Notes: generated from the letters alone by a model not told the origin. A stretch of DNA of 63,886 bases from Collinsella sp. AF02-46-1 (GCF_003465825.1 NZ_QSBV01000015.1:1-63886); one strand, 5' to 3'. Shown: positions 44,722 to 53,033, counted from the first letter of the stretch. A program made the numbers and translations.

Positions 44722-45707
44722 TATGCCTCACCGTCCAAGGTCGCAAAAAGCGCCAGGTGCAAGGTGCCCGGGTCTTGATGCAGGTAGTCGGCGCTATCGG
44801 GGTCGGTGCCCTCGATGTAGTAATAGATGTCGAGGCGATAGGTCTGGCCCAGCGCCAGCGTGGCGAGCGAGTTTTGCGGGCGCTCGGCCGTCTCGCCGGC
44901 GTCCAGGGTAAAGGCGGCCGGGTCCTGCGTCACGTTGGCACCGCAGGCGAGCTGGCCGTTTTGCCAGCCCAGCAGCATGCCATCGGCGTAGCCCGCCAGG
45001 CCCGCAGGCGCGGTCGTGGGATGCTCGCCGCGATGGCCGCTATCGGAACTGTCGAGCTCAAAGATGTTGGTTGCAAGCACCTGGTTGCCGCTCGAGACTT
45101 TAATGCCCACGCGGGCTGCGCGCAGCAGCTCGGCGTCGGTACCCTGCGGGACCAGCGATTCGGCCAGATACAGGTTGACCTTACCCTTTACTTTGCTGGC
45201 TCCCGTTCCGGTAATGGTGGGGCGCAGGTCGATCCAGCCGTGGTAGAACGCGGATCCGTTGTCTTTTGCCTGCTCAAACACCGTGGCATCGCCGGCCGAG
45301 TTGTTTTGTGCGCAGGCAGCAAAACCGTTGAGGTCAAAGGTCGAGACCGGGTAGAGCGTCACGGCACCATTTACGCTGGAAGTCAGGGAAACGTCGCCCT
45401 GCTGCGACCAGCTGCCGAGATCGGCATCGCCGAGCTCCAGTACCAGCTTGGATGTGTCGCTGTGCACGCTCACCGAGTTGGTATTGACCTTCATGTTGCT
45501 CGTGAACCACGCGTAGGTGGCGGCGCCCAAAGTGGCGGCGAGCGCCACCATAACGAGTGCAATGTAAGCACGCGCGCGGCGGGTGTGGTGGCGGGCAGCG
45601 CCCTCGAGATGTGAGCGCTCGGCAGCTGCGCTGGAGGGGCCCGCGGGGCTCTCACTCTGGATTTTGGCCTCGCAGCTATCTGCTGGCATGTGCTTCTGAT
45701 CTTCCAT
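44721..45707 (-). CDS. SipW-dependent TasA-like secreted protein (3rd in operon)
   Basis: A 328-residue protein with a hydrophilic N-terminus of about 45 residues, then AYIALVMVALAATLGAATYAWFTSNMKVNTNSVSV, in which TYAWFTSN is the SipW-type leader end. The exterior domain is beta rich; the C-terminal signature is YYYIEGTDPDSADY, lacking the usual cysteine. The ATG at 45707 follows AAGGGGG; a longer frame overlaps the upstream gene and was rejected. It is translationally coupled to the next gene. Confidence 0.8.
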   Translation of the reverse strand: MEDQKHMPADSCEAKIQSESPAGPSSAAAERSHLEGAARHHTRRARAYIALVMVALAATLGAATYAWFTSNMKVNTNSVSVHSDTSKLVLELGDADLGSWSQQGDVSLTSSVNGAVTLYPVSTFDLNGFAACAQNNSAGDATVFEQAKDNGSAFYHGWIDLRPTITGTGASKVKGKVNLYLAESLVPQGTDAELLRAARVGIKVSSGNQVLATNIFELDSSDSGHRGEHPTTAPAGLAGYADGMLLGWQNGQLACGANVTQDPAAFTLDAGETAERPQNSLATLALGQTYRLDIYYYIEGTDPDSADYLHQDPGTLHLALFATLDGEA

Positions 45708-45720
45708 ATCGCTCGCCCCC

Positions 45721-46557
45721 TTATGCCTTGGCCGCGGCAAAAGCAAGCTGCAGCACCACATCGCGGGCCTGAGCCTCGTCGATGCAATTGGCGTCGCAGC
45801 CTTCCATGTACACAACGTAGCGAACGCTTGCCACTTCGTTGGCGGCTAGCGTACAGACGGGCGTGGCGCCTGCGCGCGCCGCGGGCGTGTCGCCGGTGCC
45901 GTCCATGCTGTAGGCGCTTATGGCGCGCGCGGGATCGGCGGTGTAGGCCCAGCCCGAGGCGCCAGCTGCCACGACCACGCCGTCTTGCGCGGTGGTGCGC
46001 CTACTGGTGGCGCCCGCGGTATTGCCCAGATCGTCGCAGGTAAAGATATGCGTTTGCGTGCCCGACTGGGTTGCAATTACCAGGCCCAGGCGCAGCGCGG
46101 CCAGCAACTGCGGATCGCTCGTCACGCCCATCTGGCCCTGATACAGGTACACGTTGAGTGCGCTATCGCTGCCCTTAAGGTACAGCGTGCCCGAAAGGGC
46201 GTAGTCGTCCAGCTGCGCGGTGCAGTCGGCGTAGTCGGTCGTGATGCCCGCGGCGTTTTGGAACGTGCCGCGCCAAAAGCGGGAAAGGTCTGCCGTCGAG
46301 ATGGGATAGAGTGTCTTGTCGGCAGCGGCAAGCGTTGCCGTCGTGTCCCAGGGTCCGTTGGCCGAAAGGCCAATCTGCAGGTCGGAGCTCTCGTCGCTTA
46401 CCGTGTGCGCCACGGGCGTCACGTTGGTGAAGCGCGAGTTGCTAAACCAGGCGTAGGTGGCGGCGCTCAAGGCGGTTACCAGCACCAACATCCATGCGGC
46501 CGCGGCAACCATGCGACGGCGCGAGCTCAGGATGTCTTTGATGTTCGACGCACTCAT
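45721..46557 (-). CDS. SipW-dependent TasA-like secreted protein (2nd in operon)
   Basis: A 278-residue protein: short basic start MSASNIKDILSSRRR, helix MVAAAAWMLVLVTALSAATYAWFSNSR, then an exterior beta-rich domain with repeated TLYPISTADLSRFW-like elements also seen in its neighbours (TLYPVSTFDLNGF in the third gene). The signature near the end is RYVVYMEGCDANCID with two cysteines. The ATG has AAGGGGGC upstream and lies 11 bp after the preceding stop. Confidence 0.8.
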   Translation of the reverse strand: MSASNIKDILSSRRRMVAAAAWMLVLVTALSAATYAWFSNSRFTNVTPVAHTVSDESSDLQIGLSANGPWDTTATLAAADKTLYPISTADLSRFWRGTFQNAAGITTDYADCTAQLDDYALSGTLYLKGSDSALNVYLYQGQMGVTSDPQLLAALRLGLVIATQSGTQTHIFTCDDLGNTAGATSRRTTAQDGVVVAAGASGWAYTADPARAISAYSMDGTGDTPAARAGATPVCTLAANEVASVRYVVYMEGCDANCIDEAQARDVVLQLAFAAAKA

Positions 46558-46568
46558 GTCCAGCCCCC

Positions 46569-47453
46569 TTACGAACGCTTGCCGGCAAAGCGCAACGCCA
46601 GCGATTGCAGGCTGGTGGCGGCCAGGTTGTTGGTGCAGTCGGGGTCGCAGCCTTCCAGCCACACGTACACATCCACGCGCACAGGCGTGCTGCGGTTGGC
46701 GCCCTTGGCGGCAGCGGGCAGGCTGCAGATCTTGGTCGTGGCCTCCTTGAGGCTCACGACGCCGGTGTCTTCGTTGTAGTCGCAGAAGTTTGCACTGGTC
46801 AGCTGGTCAAAGTGGACCGTTGTGCCATCGGAGCGAGTGCTGTCGAGCACCAGGTGATTCTGCTCGCTCTCGCCGGCATCCTTGCCGTCGAGTGTGCTGT
46901 AGCGCGCCTGGGGATTGCGCTCGCTCGAGACCTCAAAGATGTACTGGCCAGTTACGGTGTCACTCTTGCCTGGGGCATAGGCTACCAGCCCCACGCGCAG
47001 CGCGGTGGAGATGGGGTTTGCCGGGTCCTGTTCGGTAAAGTCGATACCCGACAGGTACACGTCGGTCGCGGCCGAGTTGGTGGCCAGGTACAGGGAAGTC
47101 TTGTAGTAGTCGGAATGCTCGGCCGCGCCAAACATGCTGGCAAAGAGCGAGTCCTGGGTGGTTCCGCCGGTAAAGCCCGTAACCTTTTGGAAGCCGTTGA
47201 GCACGTTGTCGGTCGAGACGGGATCGAGCAGGCCCGCAAAGCTCAAACCGGCGTTGGTCTTGTACTCGCCATCGTATTCGTTGGAGATGAGGAAGGTCAC
47301 GCCCGTGCCCGCGGCCATCTTGACGTCGGTGATATGGCGGTTGGCGTTGTAGATGTACCAGGCATACGTTACGGCTCCGGCAGCAGCAAGGGCCACCAGC
47401 AACGTGGCGAGCATGCGATTGAACTGTTTTCGCAGCGAGCGCGCGTCTGACAT
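46569..47453 (-). CDS. SipW-dependent TasA-like secreted protein (first in operon)
   Basis: A 294-residue protein starting MSDARSLRKQFNRM, helix LATLLVALAAAGAVTYAWYIYN and an exterior domain with FAGLLDPVSTDNVLNGFQK, comparable with the 'YPVST' region of the following proteins. The C-terminal signature is VYVWLEGCDPDCTNNL with two cysteines. The ATG at 47453 has GGGGGAGGGG upstream. It is the first gene of the eight-gene minus-strand operon, so it is probably the most strongly made component. Confidence 0.8.
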   Translation of the reverse strand: MSDARSLRKQFNRMLATLLVALAAAGAVTYAWYIYNANRHITDVKMAAGTGVTFLISNEYDGEYKTNAGLSFAGLLDPVSTDNVLNGFQKVTGFTGGTTQDSLFASMFGAAEHSDYYKTSLYLATNSAATDVYLSGIDFTEQDPANPISTALRVGLVAYAPGKSDTVTGQYIFEVSSERNPQARYSTLDGKDAGESEQNHLVLDSTRSDGTTVHFDQLTSANFCDYNEDTGVVSLKEATTKICSLPAAAKGANRSTPVRVDVYVWLEGCDPDCTNNLAATSLQSLALRFAGKRS

Positions 47454-47625
47454 GCCCCTCCCCCAGATGCCGTGTTGTAAACTACCTGGACACCATTTGC
47501 CCATAATGGAATTATTTTACGCGAACGTGCAGTTCATCGGGGGTACAAACGTGACTTTCCGCGTGCTGTTCGCGCTGCATCGGGGCGGACAGGGTCGCAA
47601 ATCGCCGCTTTTTAAAAAATAGTTC

Positions 47626-47654
47626 TTGCCACTGGGCGGGAGCTCCGTTATATT
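47626..47654 (+). promoter_or_regulatory. Sigma70 promoter of tRNA-Val
   Basis: TTGCCA and TATATT are spaced exactly 17 bp apart, with the -10 box 30 bp before the tRNA 5' end. No second promoter for the divergent surface operon could be assigned with confidence. Confidence 0.75.
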
Positions 47655-47683
47655 ATTCCCTGCGCACTCGCGCACCCTTGATC

Positions 47684-47758
47684 GGGCGTTTAGCTCAGGG
47701 GGAGAGCGCTTCCCTGACACGGAAGAGGTCAGAAGTTCAAATCTTCTAACGCCCACCA
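47684..47758 (+). tRNA. tRNA-Val (anticodon GAC), CCA encoded
   Basis: A 75-nt cloverleaf: acceptor GGGCGTT/AACGCCC perfectly paired, D-arm TTAGCTCAGGGGGAGAGC, anticodon stem CTTCC/GGAAG around CTGACAC giving GAC, T-loop TTCAAAT and encoded CCA. It reads GUC and GUU codons. Unlike the Leu and Phe genes it has no copied 3' end. Confidence 0.96.
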
Positions 47759-47767
47759 AATGTTCGC

Positions 47768-47803
47768 AGCTCAGAGGCTTCGCTTCTGAGCTGTTTTGTT
47801 TTA
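47768..47803 (+). terminator. Terminator of tRNA-Val
   Basis: CAGCTCAGAGG, loop, CTTCTGAGCTG followed by TTTTGTTTT. Confidence 0.85.
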
Positions 47804-47920
47804 CGCCGCCAAGCCAAAAGGACGCTGCGGTACCCAAAGCGCCCAAACAGCCCCGGTGATTGCCCCGATCAGGCGCGGATGGGTCTCGCAGCCATATATA
47901 AATAGCCCCCCTATAAATTG

Positions 47921-48100
47921 AGGTTTAATACTTTTCCCGAGAAGTGAACGAGCTTATTTGGACCCCCGGAGCATCCACACTTTTTGACGTTAAAACCGCA
48001 GGATTCCAGCAGCAAAACCGCAGGAAACAAGCCCCTAAAAGTGTCGATGTTTCGGGGGTCCATTCTGACTCGTTCACTTCTCGGGAAAAGTATTAAACCT
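47921..48100. repeat. MITE-like palindromic element, copy 1
   Basis: A 180-bp element with terminal inverted arms of about 32 bases (AGGTTTAATACTTTTCCCGA at the left end) and inner inverted arms around GGACCCCCG..GCATC.ACACTTTT. The centre has two direct repeats AAAACCGCAGGA. The second copy, in opposite orientation, is at 63633-63814. There is no open reading frame of note, so any mobility would depend on a transposase elsewhere. The stop of the neighbouring AbiEi-like gene is 39 bp away. Confidence 0.85.
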
Positions 48101-48139
48101 GGATATATGGCCGCTAATTCTAACCCCCTGCTACCGCCC

Positions 48140-49243
48140 CTACCAATACTGATGCGCATCGATAACGGCTTGCCAGAGCCAAAATCGCTTCGTTTCGGCA
48201 CGCGCGTTGGCAAAATATCGCTGCTCTGCACTCATCGCCTTGTTAAAGATGGGGCGCTTATTCCGATGCAGCTTGCGTCGGATGCGTTCGCACAGCCGAA
48301 CGAGCTTTTCGTAGTCATTTGCTTGGTCGGTTGTCACGGTAAAATACGCTACCCCCTCAAGCAGTTCCAACTCGTTGCGGCGCTCGGCATCCTTGTGGAT
48401 CTTCTCGCGGCCGTCATGAATGGCATCGCTGTCGTAGTCGACCATCGCGGTCAGTACCTCTGGCAGCAGCCCGGCCTTTACTTTATCCCTGCCCACCTCG
48501 ACTTTAGCCGTAAGCGTAATGTCGGGCGTGCGCTCCAGCACGCGCAGCTTGCGCTCGCGCCCATCGTTGAGTCCATCGCGAATAAAGACCTTCTTGTTGA
48601 GCTCGGCCTTGCCCAATGCATACCCGCCGTAGCGCGTAGGCAGCGACATAAACATGCACAGCCCCGACTCCCTCGGAGAGCGCGACCCCTCGATCACATA
48701 CGCAAGCAGCGCCTTTGCTTTCGCGAGACCCCTTACCTTTGGGGACGCCTCGATATACGCCGCAATGAGCTCCTTGGTCGTGAGCTTTCCATCGCGCATG
48801 CCCGCATCCCTGCTGGTCACCCCGCCGGGAGCAAGGTTATCCAGCCGGTAGTCCGATGTCATGGCATAGCCGGCATAGATGGCCTCCGCCGCATCGCCAT
48901 CGTACGCGGCCTGCAAAAACGCCAGCTCGGGAGAGCACACATACGCATCCAGGTCGCCCATCCAGTGGCCCAGCGAGATAAACGAACCTGCCGGGAGCTC
49001 GTTGGTACACAGATGCGTTTTAACATGCTTGCTCCGCCGACGGTCGGCGCGCGACGGCACCAGCAAATCCAGCGTTTCGATCCCCAGGTCATAGCGATCG
49101 ATAAACTCCTGAGCCTCCTGGTCACAGAGCGCGCAGGCGCCCGCGATCGACACGACCTCTGATCCCGAATCCCCAAAGCGCGGGTTCGGGATGTGCGCCA
49201 AAAGCGCCAGCGCAGCGTTATGTGAAACGATAAAGTACCCCAT
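48140..49243 (-). CDS. AbiEi/DUF559-like protein with a restriction-endonuclease-fold C-terminus
   Basis: A 367-residue protein. The middle (THLCTNELPAGSFISLG, AYVCSPELAFLQAA) resembles AbiEi-type antitoxin/regulator C-terminal domains. The end (TAMVDYDSDAIHDGREKIHKDAERRNELELLEGVAYFTVT, in part) resembles DUF559/Vsr-like nuclease folds with D-S..H..D..R spacing. ATG at 49243 begins MGYFIVSHNAALALLAHI; the ribosome binding site is weak. Function is unproven: DNA-binding regulator or defence nuclease. The operator-like palindrome at 49368-49440 lies 125 bp upstream and is shared with the tad operon. Confidence 0.65.
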   Translation of the reverse strand: MGYFIVSHNAALALLAHIPNPRFGDSGSEVVSIAGACALCDQEAQEFIDRYDLGIETLDLLVPSRADRRRSKHVKTHLCTNELPAGSFISLGHWMGDLDAYVCSPELAFLQAAYDGDAAEAIYAGYAMTSDYRLDNLAPGGVTSRDAGMRDGKLTTKELIAAYIEASPKVRGLAKAKALLAYVIEGSRSPRESGLCMFMSLPTRYGGYALGKAELNKKVFIRDGLNDGRERKLRVLERTPDITLTAKVEVGRDKVKAGLLPEVLTAMVDYDSDAIHDGREKIHKDAERRNELELLEGVAYFTVTTDQANDYEKLVRLCERIRRKLHRNKRPIFNKAMSAEQRYFANARAETKRFWLWQAVIDAHQYW

Positions 49244-49562
49244 GGCGCGAAGATAGCACGCGCGCCGGCGGCGGCTCGATACCCTTGCAAGTTTTCGGCA
49301 AACGACCAGCAGTTTTTTTTGCCGCGGCGCAACCAAAGTGTTCATTCGTCGACGTCTAAATCCAAATCCGTCAAGCTTTTGGCAAGGTTGCCGCTCAACT
49401 GACCAAAAGCTGACCATTTGCTTGCCTATTTGCTTGACGGCGCGCCCTCGCTAAAATGCTCCACGACTTCTCGGGCGGTCGAAGTGCTCGTTTAGCGATC
49501 ACGCACCCGCCGCGGGGGTATCCTTAGAGCACATGCACCGAAAGCCGCACAAAGGAGCCGCC
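49244..49562. other. Divergent control region with shared operator
   Basis: About 320 bp between divergent genes. It contains the palindromic operator at 49368-49440, an inverted pair CGCTAAA/TTTAGCG around 49448-49497, and a TATCCT -10-like box at 49519-49524 for the plus-strand gene. GGAG at 49553-49556 is its ribosome binding site. Confidence 0.5.
49368..49440. promoter_or_regulatory. Palindromic operator sharing two modules with the tad promoter
   Basis: CCGTCAAGC..GGCAAG on the left and CTTGCC..GCTTGACGG on the right form inverted flanks around a central direct repeat CTGACCAAAAGCTGACC (49399-49415). On the minus strand the modules TGGTCAGCTTTTGGTCAG and ACCTTGCCA..AGCTTGACGG are the same two seen at 17127-17166, but in swapped order. 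Confidence 0.65.
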
Positions 49563-50261
49563 ATGCGCACCGAGCTCGATGTTCCCTTTTCGCATAAAGA
49601 CGAGGCCAAGGCCCTGGGCGCCAAATGGGACCGGGTCAAGAAGATCTGGTACGTGCCCGATGGCGTCAACCCCGAGCCCTTTGCCGCGTGGCTGCCCGGC
49701 GTGGATCGCTCCGACCCCAGCGCGCCCTACATCTACCTGGTGCTGAGCAAGCGCGAGTGTTGGAAGTGCCACAAACAGACGACGGTCGCGGCCTTTGGCA
49801 TTCCGTATTGGGCGGCCGAGGACTCGGGTAGCAAGGCTGCGCCCAGTGCTGCGTCCGCCATGGACGACGCGGGCCACATCGCGATCGACACCGCCCGCGC
49901 CAACGCCGTGGCCATCGTCCCCGCGCTGGGCTGCGTGCCGGCCGAGATCCGCGACTACCTGCGCGAGCGCTGCGGCTACAAGCCCGTAACGTCGCGCACC
50001 ACCAAGACCGTATCGCTCGCCAGCACTTGCACCGGCTGTGGTGTGCTGCAAGGCAGCCATTACCTGTTCGAGGAGCCCACGTCGCCGTTTGCGCTCACAG
50101 CCATCAACAAGCTGCCCACGCTGGAGTTCGTACGCGTGGAAGTCGCCGGCGTCTATGGCATCCCCACCAGTCAGAGCAACTTTGACCAGGCACTCTTCAC
50201 CTGGGCACGCGATCACCACACCCAGTTTCACAAGACCCTGTGCGAGGGGATTTACCTGTAG
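49563..50261 (+). CDS. DUF5710-like zinc protein
   Basis: A 232-residue protein. The N-terminus MRTELDVPFSHKDEAKALGAKWDRVKKIWYVP is a DUF5710-type module found in primase- and plasmid-related proteins. Two CxxC pairs (CWKCHKQT near residue 70 and CTGCGVLQGSHYL near residue 165) likely bind zinc. The ATG at 49563 has AAAGGAG upstream; an earlier ATG lacks one. No partner gene indicates a process. Function unknown. Confidence 0.8.
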   Translation: MRTELDVPFSHKDEAKALGAKWDRVKKIWYVPDGVNPEPFAAWLPGVDRSDPSAPYIYLVLSKRECWKCHKQTTVAAFGIPYWAAEDSGSKAAPSAASAMDDAGHIAIDTARANAVAIVPALGCVPAEIRDYLRERCGYKPVTSRTTKTVSLASTCTGCGVLQGSHYLFEEPTSPFALTAINKLPTLEFVRVEVAGVYGIPTSQSNFDQALFTWARDHHTQFHKTLCEGIYL

Positions 50262-50286
50262 GGCATCTTATAAGGCAGAAACGGCT

Positions 50287-50350
50287 GAGCGTGGAAAATC
50301 TCCCGTTTTTGACAGCCCTTCAGCCCAAAAACGGGAGATTATCCACGCTC
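50287..50350. repeat. Long perfect-arm hairpin
   Basis: GAGCGTGG.AAATCTCCCGTTTTT and its complement (ending CCACGCTC) pair over about 24 bp around a 17-base loop. It lies between convergent genes and may end both transcripts. Confidence 0.75.
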
Positions 50351-50391
50351 GGTTTTCGATCGTCCAAAAATCCTCGCTCGCCATCAGGCAA

Positions 50392-50673
50392 TTAGGTGTC
50401 CGCATCGTCATAGGTAATGGCGCATCCACAGGTCGGGCATTGCTGAGGATAGACCGGGAGGCGCAGGCCCGTTCGAACCCGCGGGTCGGTGGCGTGCTTA
50501 TCGCGGGCATCGATGAAGGTGATGTCTAGGCACGGAAGGTCTGTACCGCAGCAAGGACAGGGCAGACAGATTTGGCTGCAGCTGGCCTCGATGAGCGGAA
50601 ATAAGCTCCGATCCATCAAAACGCGCGGTAAGTTACCGTATGCGCCGCGCGCGATATCGCTTCGCCATCCCAT
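50392..50673 (-). CDS. Small zinc-ribbon protein
   Basis: A 93-residue protein with two cysteine pairs, CPCCGTDLPC and CPTCGCAI, forming a probable zinc ribbon. The start MGWRSDIARGAYGNLPRVL is preceded by AAAGGGGAG. I do not recognise a family. It is convergent with the DUF5710-like gene and downstream of the HNH gene, with a gap of about 118 bp. Confidence 0.7.
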   Translation of the reverse strand: MGWRSDIARGAYGNLPRVLMDRSLFPLIEASCSQICLPCPCCGTDLPCLDITFIDARDKHATDPRVRTGLRLPVYPQQCPTCGCAITYDDADT

Positions 50674-50791
50674 GGTCTCCCCTTTCCTGTTTTACCTGTT
50701 GAGAAGAGGATGGCAGGATCGTGCGGCTCTCGTTGCGGCGCGACGCGATCCGATCAATCGACATGATTGGGTTGCGACGGGCCACGCCCAG

Positions 50792-51874
50792 CTAATACGG
50801 AGCAACGGCTTCCGCCCGGCGCCGCGATTCCGAGAAATCAAACTCGGCACGATGAGCCTCGAGGAATCGAGCGTTGGGACGCAGGCGATGTTCGTCCGGC
50901 TCACGCAACACCGACCCTGCAAACGCCGCATAGTCCGTATGCCGCAGAAGATACGACCCGCAAAGTTGATAGTCGCCACGCACCAGCTCAAACGAAATCA
51001 AATGAGCATCGAACAGCGAGTGCAAGTCACGGCGCAGCAGAATACCGTTGCTGACAACTTGCGACTTGGGACCCGAGTAGTTCTCGATATGCGCGGCCTC
51101 GAGAGCTTCATCCACATTGCAGCCCGAGACGGCACATCGACCGGTATAAGCCTCAAAAAGCTGATTGCGAAAACGCTGCTGGCCGATTCGCTCGCGACGC
51201 AACGCATAACGGACCTTTTCATCGTCGCTCGCTGGAGTGCCGGAAAACTCCGCCGCGACCGGAGCGTCCTTCATGTAGCTCATATCAGGGAAGAAACGCG
51301 CATCGGGTCCGCCCTTGTGGACGGGACCGTGCAGCACAAACCAGCTGTTCTCGGGCTCGTAACGCTCAACGAACGCTAGGCCCAGCACTTTGTAGCCGGC
51401 GCTCGTTGCAAAGAACACGCCAACGGGAACGCCGCACTCCATGCAGTTGATCATCTTTTGGTTGTAGTCCTGGTCGCGCCAGTTTTCGACCGAAGCACTT
51501 TGCGACGAGTACTTGAGCACCCACGTGCCGTCCTCAAGATAGAGCGGCGGAACATCGGGGTAGGCGCCGCGCTTGGAATTGTGCACCGAAAGGGCGAAGG
51601 TCTTTTCGCGCGGCTGATTAACGCGCCCGCGACCAGGCCAAAAGATGCCCGAATCGCGCGACACCGGAAAGAGCTCAGAATCAATCGTCAGGCGAAAGGG
51701 ATATTGAGGGCTATCGGCATTGGTGCGATGCGGGAGTTTGTCCCATAGGCCGCCACGCTGCTCCTCGCGCAAGAACCATTCCCAAGCCTGAACATATTCG
51801 GACGGCACAACGCTGCAAGCGCGGTCGAAACTCGGCCGAGCAATCAGCGGAACACTAGAAGCAATGCCGTCCAT
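50792..51874 (-). CDS. HNH endonuclease domain protein
   Basis: A 360-residue protein. The C-terminal HNH nuclease module is RFRNQLFEAYTGRCAVSGCNVDEALEAAHIENYSGPK then SNGILLRRDLHSLFDAHLISF (written in parts), with the two cysteines, the AAHI histidine and the final D-L-H-x-L-F-D. The N-terminal 230 residues look like a separate recognition domain with a single C-x-x-C (CMECG). The ATG at 51874 has GGAGG 6 bases upstream. Such stand-alone HNH proteins are often restriction enzymes; the target is unknown. Confidence 0.85.
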   Translation of the reverse strand: MDGIASSVPLIARPSFDRACSVVPSEYVQAWEWFLREEQRGGLWDKLPHRTNADSPQYPFRLTIDSELFPVSRDSGIFWPGRGRVNQPREKTFALSVHNSKRGAYPDVPPLYLEDGTWVLKYSSQSASVENWRDQDYNQKMINCMECGVPVGVFFATSAGYKVLGLAFVERYEPENSWFVLHGPVHKGGPDARFFPDMSYMKDAPVAAEFSGTPASDDEKVRYALRRERIGQQRFRNQLFEAYTGRCAVSGCNVDEALEAAHIENYSGPKSQVVSNGILLRRDLHSLFDAHLISFELVRGDYQLCGSYLLRHTDYAAFAGSVLREPDEHRLRPNARFLEAHRAEFDFSESRRRAEAVAPY

Positions 51875-51887
51875 AAGGAACCTCCAG

Positions 51888-51902
51888 GAAGAACAGTTCT
51901 TC
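51888..51902. promoter_or_regulatory. Palindrome in the leader of the HNH gene
   Basis: GAAGAACAGTTCTTC is a perfect 15-base palindrome 13 bp before the start codon. It might be an operator for self-regulation. The one-base centre does not fit a LexA box. Confidence 0.35.
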
Positions 51903-51957
51903 ACATTATCGCCGACCCCGAGCGATATGCGACAAAGTGCTTCCAGCGGACAGCCAC

Positions 51958-51993
51958 AAAAAAAGGGGCCGCTTCAATCGAAGCGGCCCCTTT
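51958..51993 (-). terminator. Terminator after the TasA-like gene at 52019
   Basis: AAAGGGGCCGCTTC, a short loop and GAAGCGGCCCCTTTTTTT on the minus strand. Confidence 0.92.
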
Positions 51994-52018
51994 AGGCAGT
52001 TTAATTGTTGTCTTGCCT

Positions 52019-52963
52019 CTACTTAGAGTCAGGCACGATGCCGACCAGGCTAACCGTTACATCGAAGGTCGGACTTCCTTCACCAACATCGAGGCCGGAC
52101 ATGTTCTGACAATCGCTGTCAGTGCCTTCCATCCAAATGACAACCTTGAAGTTTGTCCCGCTGTAACCAACATGAGCGAGCATCTGAGCGTCGCCCGTCG
52201 GCTTTACGTAGGAGTCACCGCTTCCAGTTGCTCCCCAGTTTTTACTGTTCTGGTCAATCATATTGCCACCGCACACATGGGCATAGGACGGCGCCATGGT
52301 CACCGAGAGGCTGTCGGGATTCACGCAACTCCAGCCTTCGGTAGCAGAAACATCGTTTCCCTTGCCTGTCGGAAGGACCGGAGCATAAACAACCTTGAGC
52401 TCGTCATTAATCAGCAGACCAACACGAAGGCTGCCTTTGATTTTGTCAAACCAATCTTTCGAAGCGCCTTCCGACGCAGTCACAACAACGGGACCGTTCG
52501 AGCTGCTGTTGTCGAGATAGACGTCAGCCTCGCCAGTCTGGTTAATCGTGTAGAGCGTATATTCCGCCATCGTATAGGCGTAATAAGTCTCGGTATCTCC
52601 CTTGAGCGTATAGGAACCCTCAAGCTGCTTAGAAATCGTTGCCTTCTGGTAACCACTCACATCTGTACCATTCCATGATTTTGGTACAAACCAGCTATGG
52701 GCATCGTCCGTGGAAGACGGACTGATCTCATGGCCAGTGCTTGCGGCGGTCGTCTGATGATCGCTACCGTCATGAATGGCATTTGGGCCGGACGCAATTT
52801 GGAGGACCATGCCGTTTGCCTGGGCGCTAACGGTACTGGTGGTGCCGTCAACCTTTGTGTTTGAAACGAACCAGGCATACGTTGCAGAGCCAAGCGCAAC
52901 CGCTGCCATAACGACTGACAAGGCTGCGATCGCAAGCTGCTTTTTCATCTGCTTAACGCTCAA
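52019..52963 (-). CDS. SipW-dependent TasA-like secreted protein (CalY/TasA type)
   Basis: A 314-residue protein: MSVKQMKKQL, helix AIAALSVVMAAVALGSATYAWFVSNTKVDGTTSTVSAQ and a beta-rich exterior domain. SATYAWFVSN followed by N-x-K-V-D is the SipW-type cleavage and first-strand region, closest to the next upstream gene. The signature near the end is VVIWMEGTDSDCQNMSG. It has its own strong terminator downstream, and another terminator separates it from the upstream paralogue, so partial readthrough would set relative amounts. Likely an abundant fibre or matrix subunit. Confidence 0.82.
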   Translation of the reverse strand: MSVKQMKKQLAIAALSVVMAAVALGSATYAWFVSNTKVDGTTSTVSAQANGMVLQIASGPNAIHDGSDHQTTAASTGHEISPSSTDDAHSWFVPKSWNGTDVSGYQKATISKQLEGSYTLKGDTETYYAYTMAEYTLYTINQTGEADVYLDNSSSNGPVVVTASEGASKDWFDKIKGSLRVGLLINDELKVVYAPVLPTGKGNDVSATEGWSCVNPDSLSVTMAPSYAHVCGGNMIDQNSKNWGATGSGDSYVKPTGDAQMLAHVGYSGTNFKVVIWMEGTDSDCQNMSGLDVGEGSPTFDVTVSLVGIVPDSK

Positions 52964-52988
52964 CGGAAATCCTCCTCTCTAAAGAAAA

Positions 52989-53016
52989 AGGCGGGGGACA
53001 CCTCTCCCCCGCCTTG
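52989..53016 (-). terminator. Terminator between the two TasA-like genes
   Basis: GGCGGGGGA, a short loop and TCCCCCGCC followed by TTTTTC on the minus strand. It lies inside the putative two-gene unit. Confidence 0.85.
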
Positions 53017-53033
53017 TTTAGCTGCTTATCCCG

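Noticed and set aside
51888..51902. Possible LexA (SOS) box before the HNH gene
   Set aside because: GAAC and GTTC are separated by one base rather than the four expected for Gram-positive LexA boxes.
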